This document shows positions 6,625 to 6,934 of a stretch of DNA of 6,934 nt, one piece after another. Numbering within the stretch: the stretch's first letter is position 1; every line of letters starts with the position of its first letter. Source of the stretch: an uncultured Gemmatimonadaceae bacterium (GTDB lineage: Bacteria; Gemmatimonadota; Gemmatimonadetes; Gemmatimonadales; Gemmatimonadaceae); contig CATPBN010000180.1 in NCBI GenBank assembly GCA_955652635.1, forward strand, positions 1 through 6,934, in the 5' to 3' direction. The notes below the pieces were generated by a model, which worked only from the letters and a program-made list of their open reading frames with translations, searched no databases and was not told the origin of the DNA. The position numbers and the translations under genes were made by a program.

Positions 6625-6653
6625 AATATACCCACAGGGCGGAATCTGAGCAA
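6625..6653 (-). promoter_or_regulatory. Sigma70-like promoter of the kdsB operon
   Basis: On the minus strand, TATATT (6630-6625) matches the -10 consensus at five of six positions. Seventeen bases upstream TTGCTC (6653-6648) matches the first three, most conserved, positions of the -35 box. A start near 6618 would give a leader of about 39 bases to the kdsB ATG. It stands in the only real intergenic gap in the window, between the upstream barrel gene and kdsB, where an operon promoter is expected. The spacing is ideal but the -35 is weak, and the actual start site is not proven. Confidence 0.55.
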
Positions 6654-6666
6654 ACTTTTTCTCGTT

Positions 6667-6934
6667 TTACATCGGCAGCGTAAGTCCGAATGTAACCGCG
6701 GACTTACGTGAGAAAGGCGAGCGATTTCGCGCGGGATCAATGCTGAAATCCACGCGGAGGAAACTCACGCCGGCGCCGACGCCCAGATTCTGGATGAGGG
6801 GCGGCAGATTTCCTACACCGGCATTCCCAGCCGCGTATCTAAGACCCAGGAATGGGCTGCCGACAAGTGGCAGCTGGATGCGGTCGATAGGCACGATGTA
6901 GTCCGCCTGCACATAGAGAAGACGATCGCCTCCA
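6667..6934 (-). CDS. C-terminal part of a probable outer-membrane beta-barrel protein
   Basis: The frame is open from the right edge to a TAA at 6669-6667, giving 88 visible residues; the start lies outside the window. The visible part alternates hydrophobic and polar residues in stretches that look like transmembrane beta strands: RLLYVQADYIVPI, PFLGLRYAAGNAG, LGVGAGVSFLRVDFSI and a final SAVTFGLTLPM. Asp, Asn and Gly occur in likely turns. This resembles the last strands of an outer-membrane barrel, though it ends in Met rather than the common terminal Phe or Tyr. I cannot name the family. An internal GTG at 6912 could be read as a start, but the frame continues upstream of it with barrel-like residues (GGDRLLY), so I treat the gene as truncated by the window. 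Being in the same direction as kdsB, it may share envelope function, but the promoter in between suggests separate transcription. Confidence 0.65.
   Translation of the reverse strand, partial: GGDRLLYVQADYIVPIDRIQLPLVGSPFLGLRYAAGNAGVGNLPPLIQNLGVGAGVSFLRVDFSIDPARNRSPFSRKSAVTFGLTLPM
6679..6708. repeat. Perfect 10-base inverted repeat at the 3' end of the barrel gene
   Basis: CGTAAGTCCG (6679-6688) and CGGACTTACG (6699-6708) are exact reverse complements around a 10-base loop. The element lies in the last codons of the barrel gene, its downstream arm ending 9 bases before that gene's stop codon. No U-run follows on either strand, so it is not a standard Rho-independent terminator. It could protect the 3' end of the upstream mRNA or be an operator. 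Confidence 0.7.

Noticed and set aside
6654..6669. Possible terminator after the barrel gene (A-rich run near 6654-6660 on the plus strand side)
   Set aside because: On the minus strand transcript the run is A-rich rather than U-rich and no hairpin directly precedes it, so a Rho-independent terminator is not supported.
1..6934. CRISPR arrays, insertion sequences, tRNA or rRNA genes, prophage or defence genes
   Set aside because: No spaced repeats, transposase motifs, cloverleaf folds or rRNA-like stretches were seen; coding sequence fills nearly the whole window on one strand.

Overview
The window reads as one co-directional block, entirely on the minus strand, from a GC-rich diderm (Gram-negative) bacterium that makes Kdo-containing lipopolysaccharide. 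Gene order, the long OstA-like LptA, the lipoprotein-like LptC and general protein character fit Gemmatimonadota or a related phylum. That placement is an inference from style, not from a database match.

Layout in the direction of transcription (high to low coordinates): the 3' end of a probable outer-membrane beta-barrel gene (6934-6667); an 87-base intergenic gap with a good sigma70-like promoter (-35 at 6648-6653, -10 at 6625-6630); then seven tightly packed genes: kdsB (6579-5806), pyrG (5816-4149), kdsA (4147-3329), kdsD (3332-2367), lptC (2367-1786), a large lptA/ostA-like gene (1789-395), and an unrecognised gene that begins at 398 and runs off the left edge. Junctions are an 11-base overlap, a 1-base gap, ATGA, TGATG, TTGA and GTGA overlaps, so this is almost certainly one operon with translational coupling. 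No stretch over 300 bases lacks a gene.

How the genes work together: KdsD makes arabinose-5-phosphate from ribulose-5-phosphate. KdsA condenses it with phosphoenolpyruvate to Kdo-8-phosphate. PyrG supplies CTP, and KdsB uses CTP to activate Kdo as CMP-Kdo for lipid A glycosylation. LptC and LptA belong to the periplasmic bridge that carries finished LPS to the outer membrane. Two expected partners are not seen: KdsC (Kdo-8-phosphate phosphatase), usually between kdsD and lptC, and LptB (transporter ATPase), usually after lptA.

This is mostly conserved envelope housekeeping, and I found no clear new system. The points worth a second look are the missing kdsC together with a perfect 13-base direct repeat at the kdsD/lptC junction, the unknown gene in the usual lptB position, the oversized LptA-like protein, the metal-type KdsA, and a perfect inverted repeat at the end of the upstream barrel gene.
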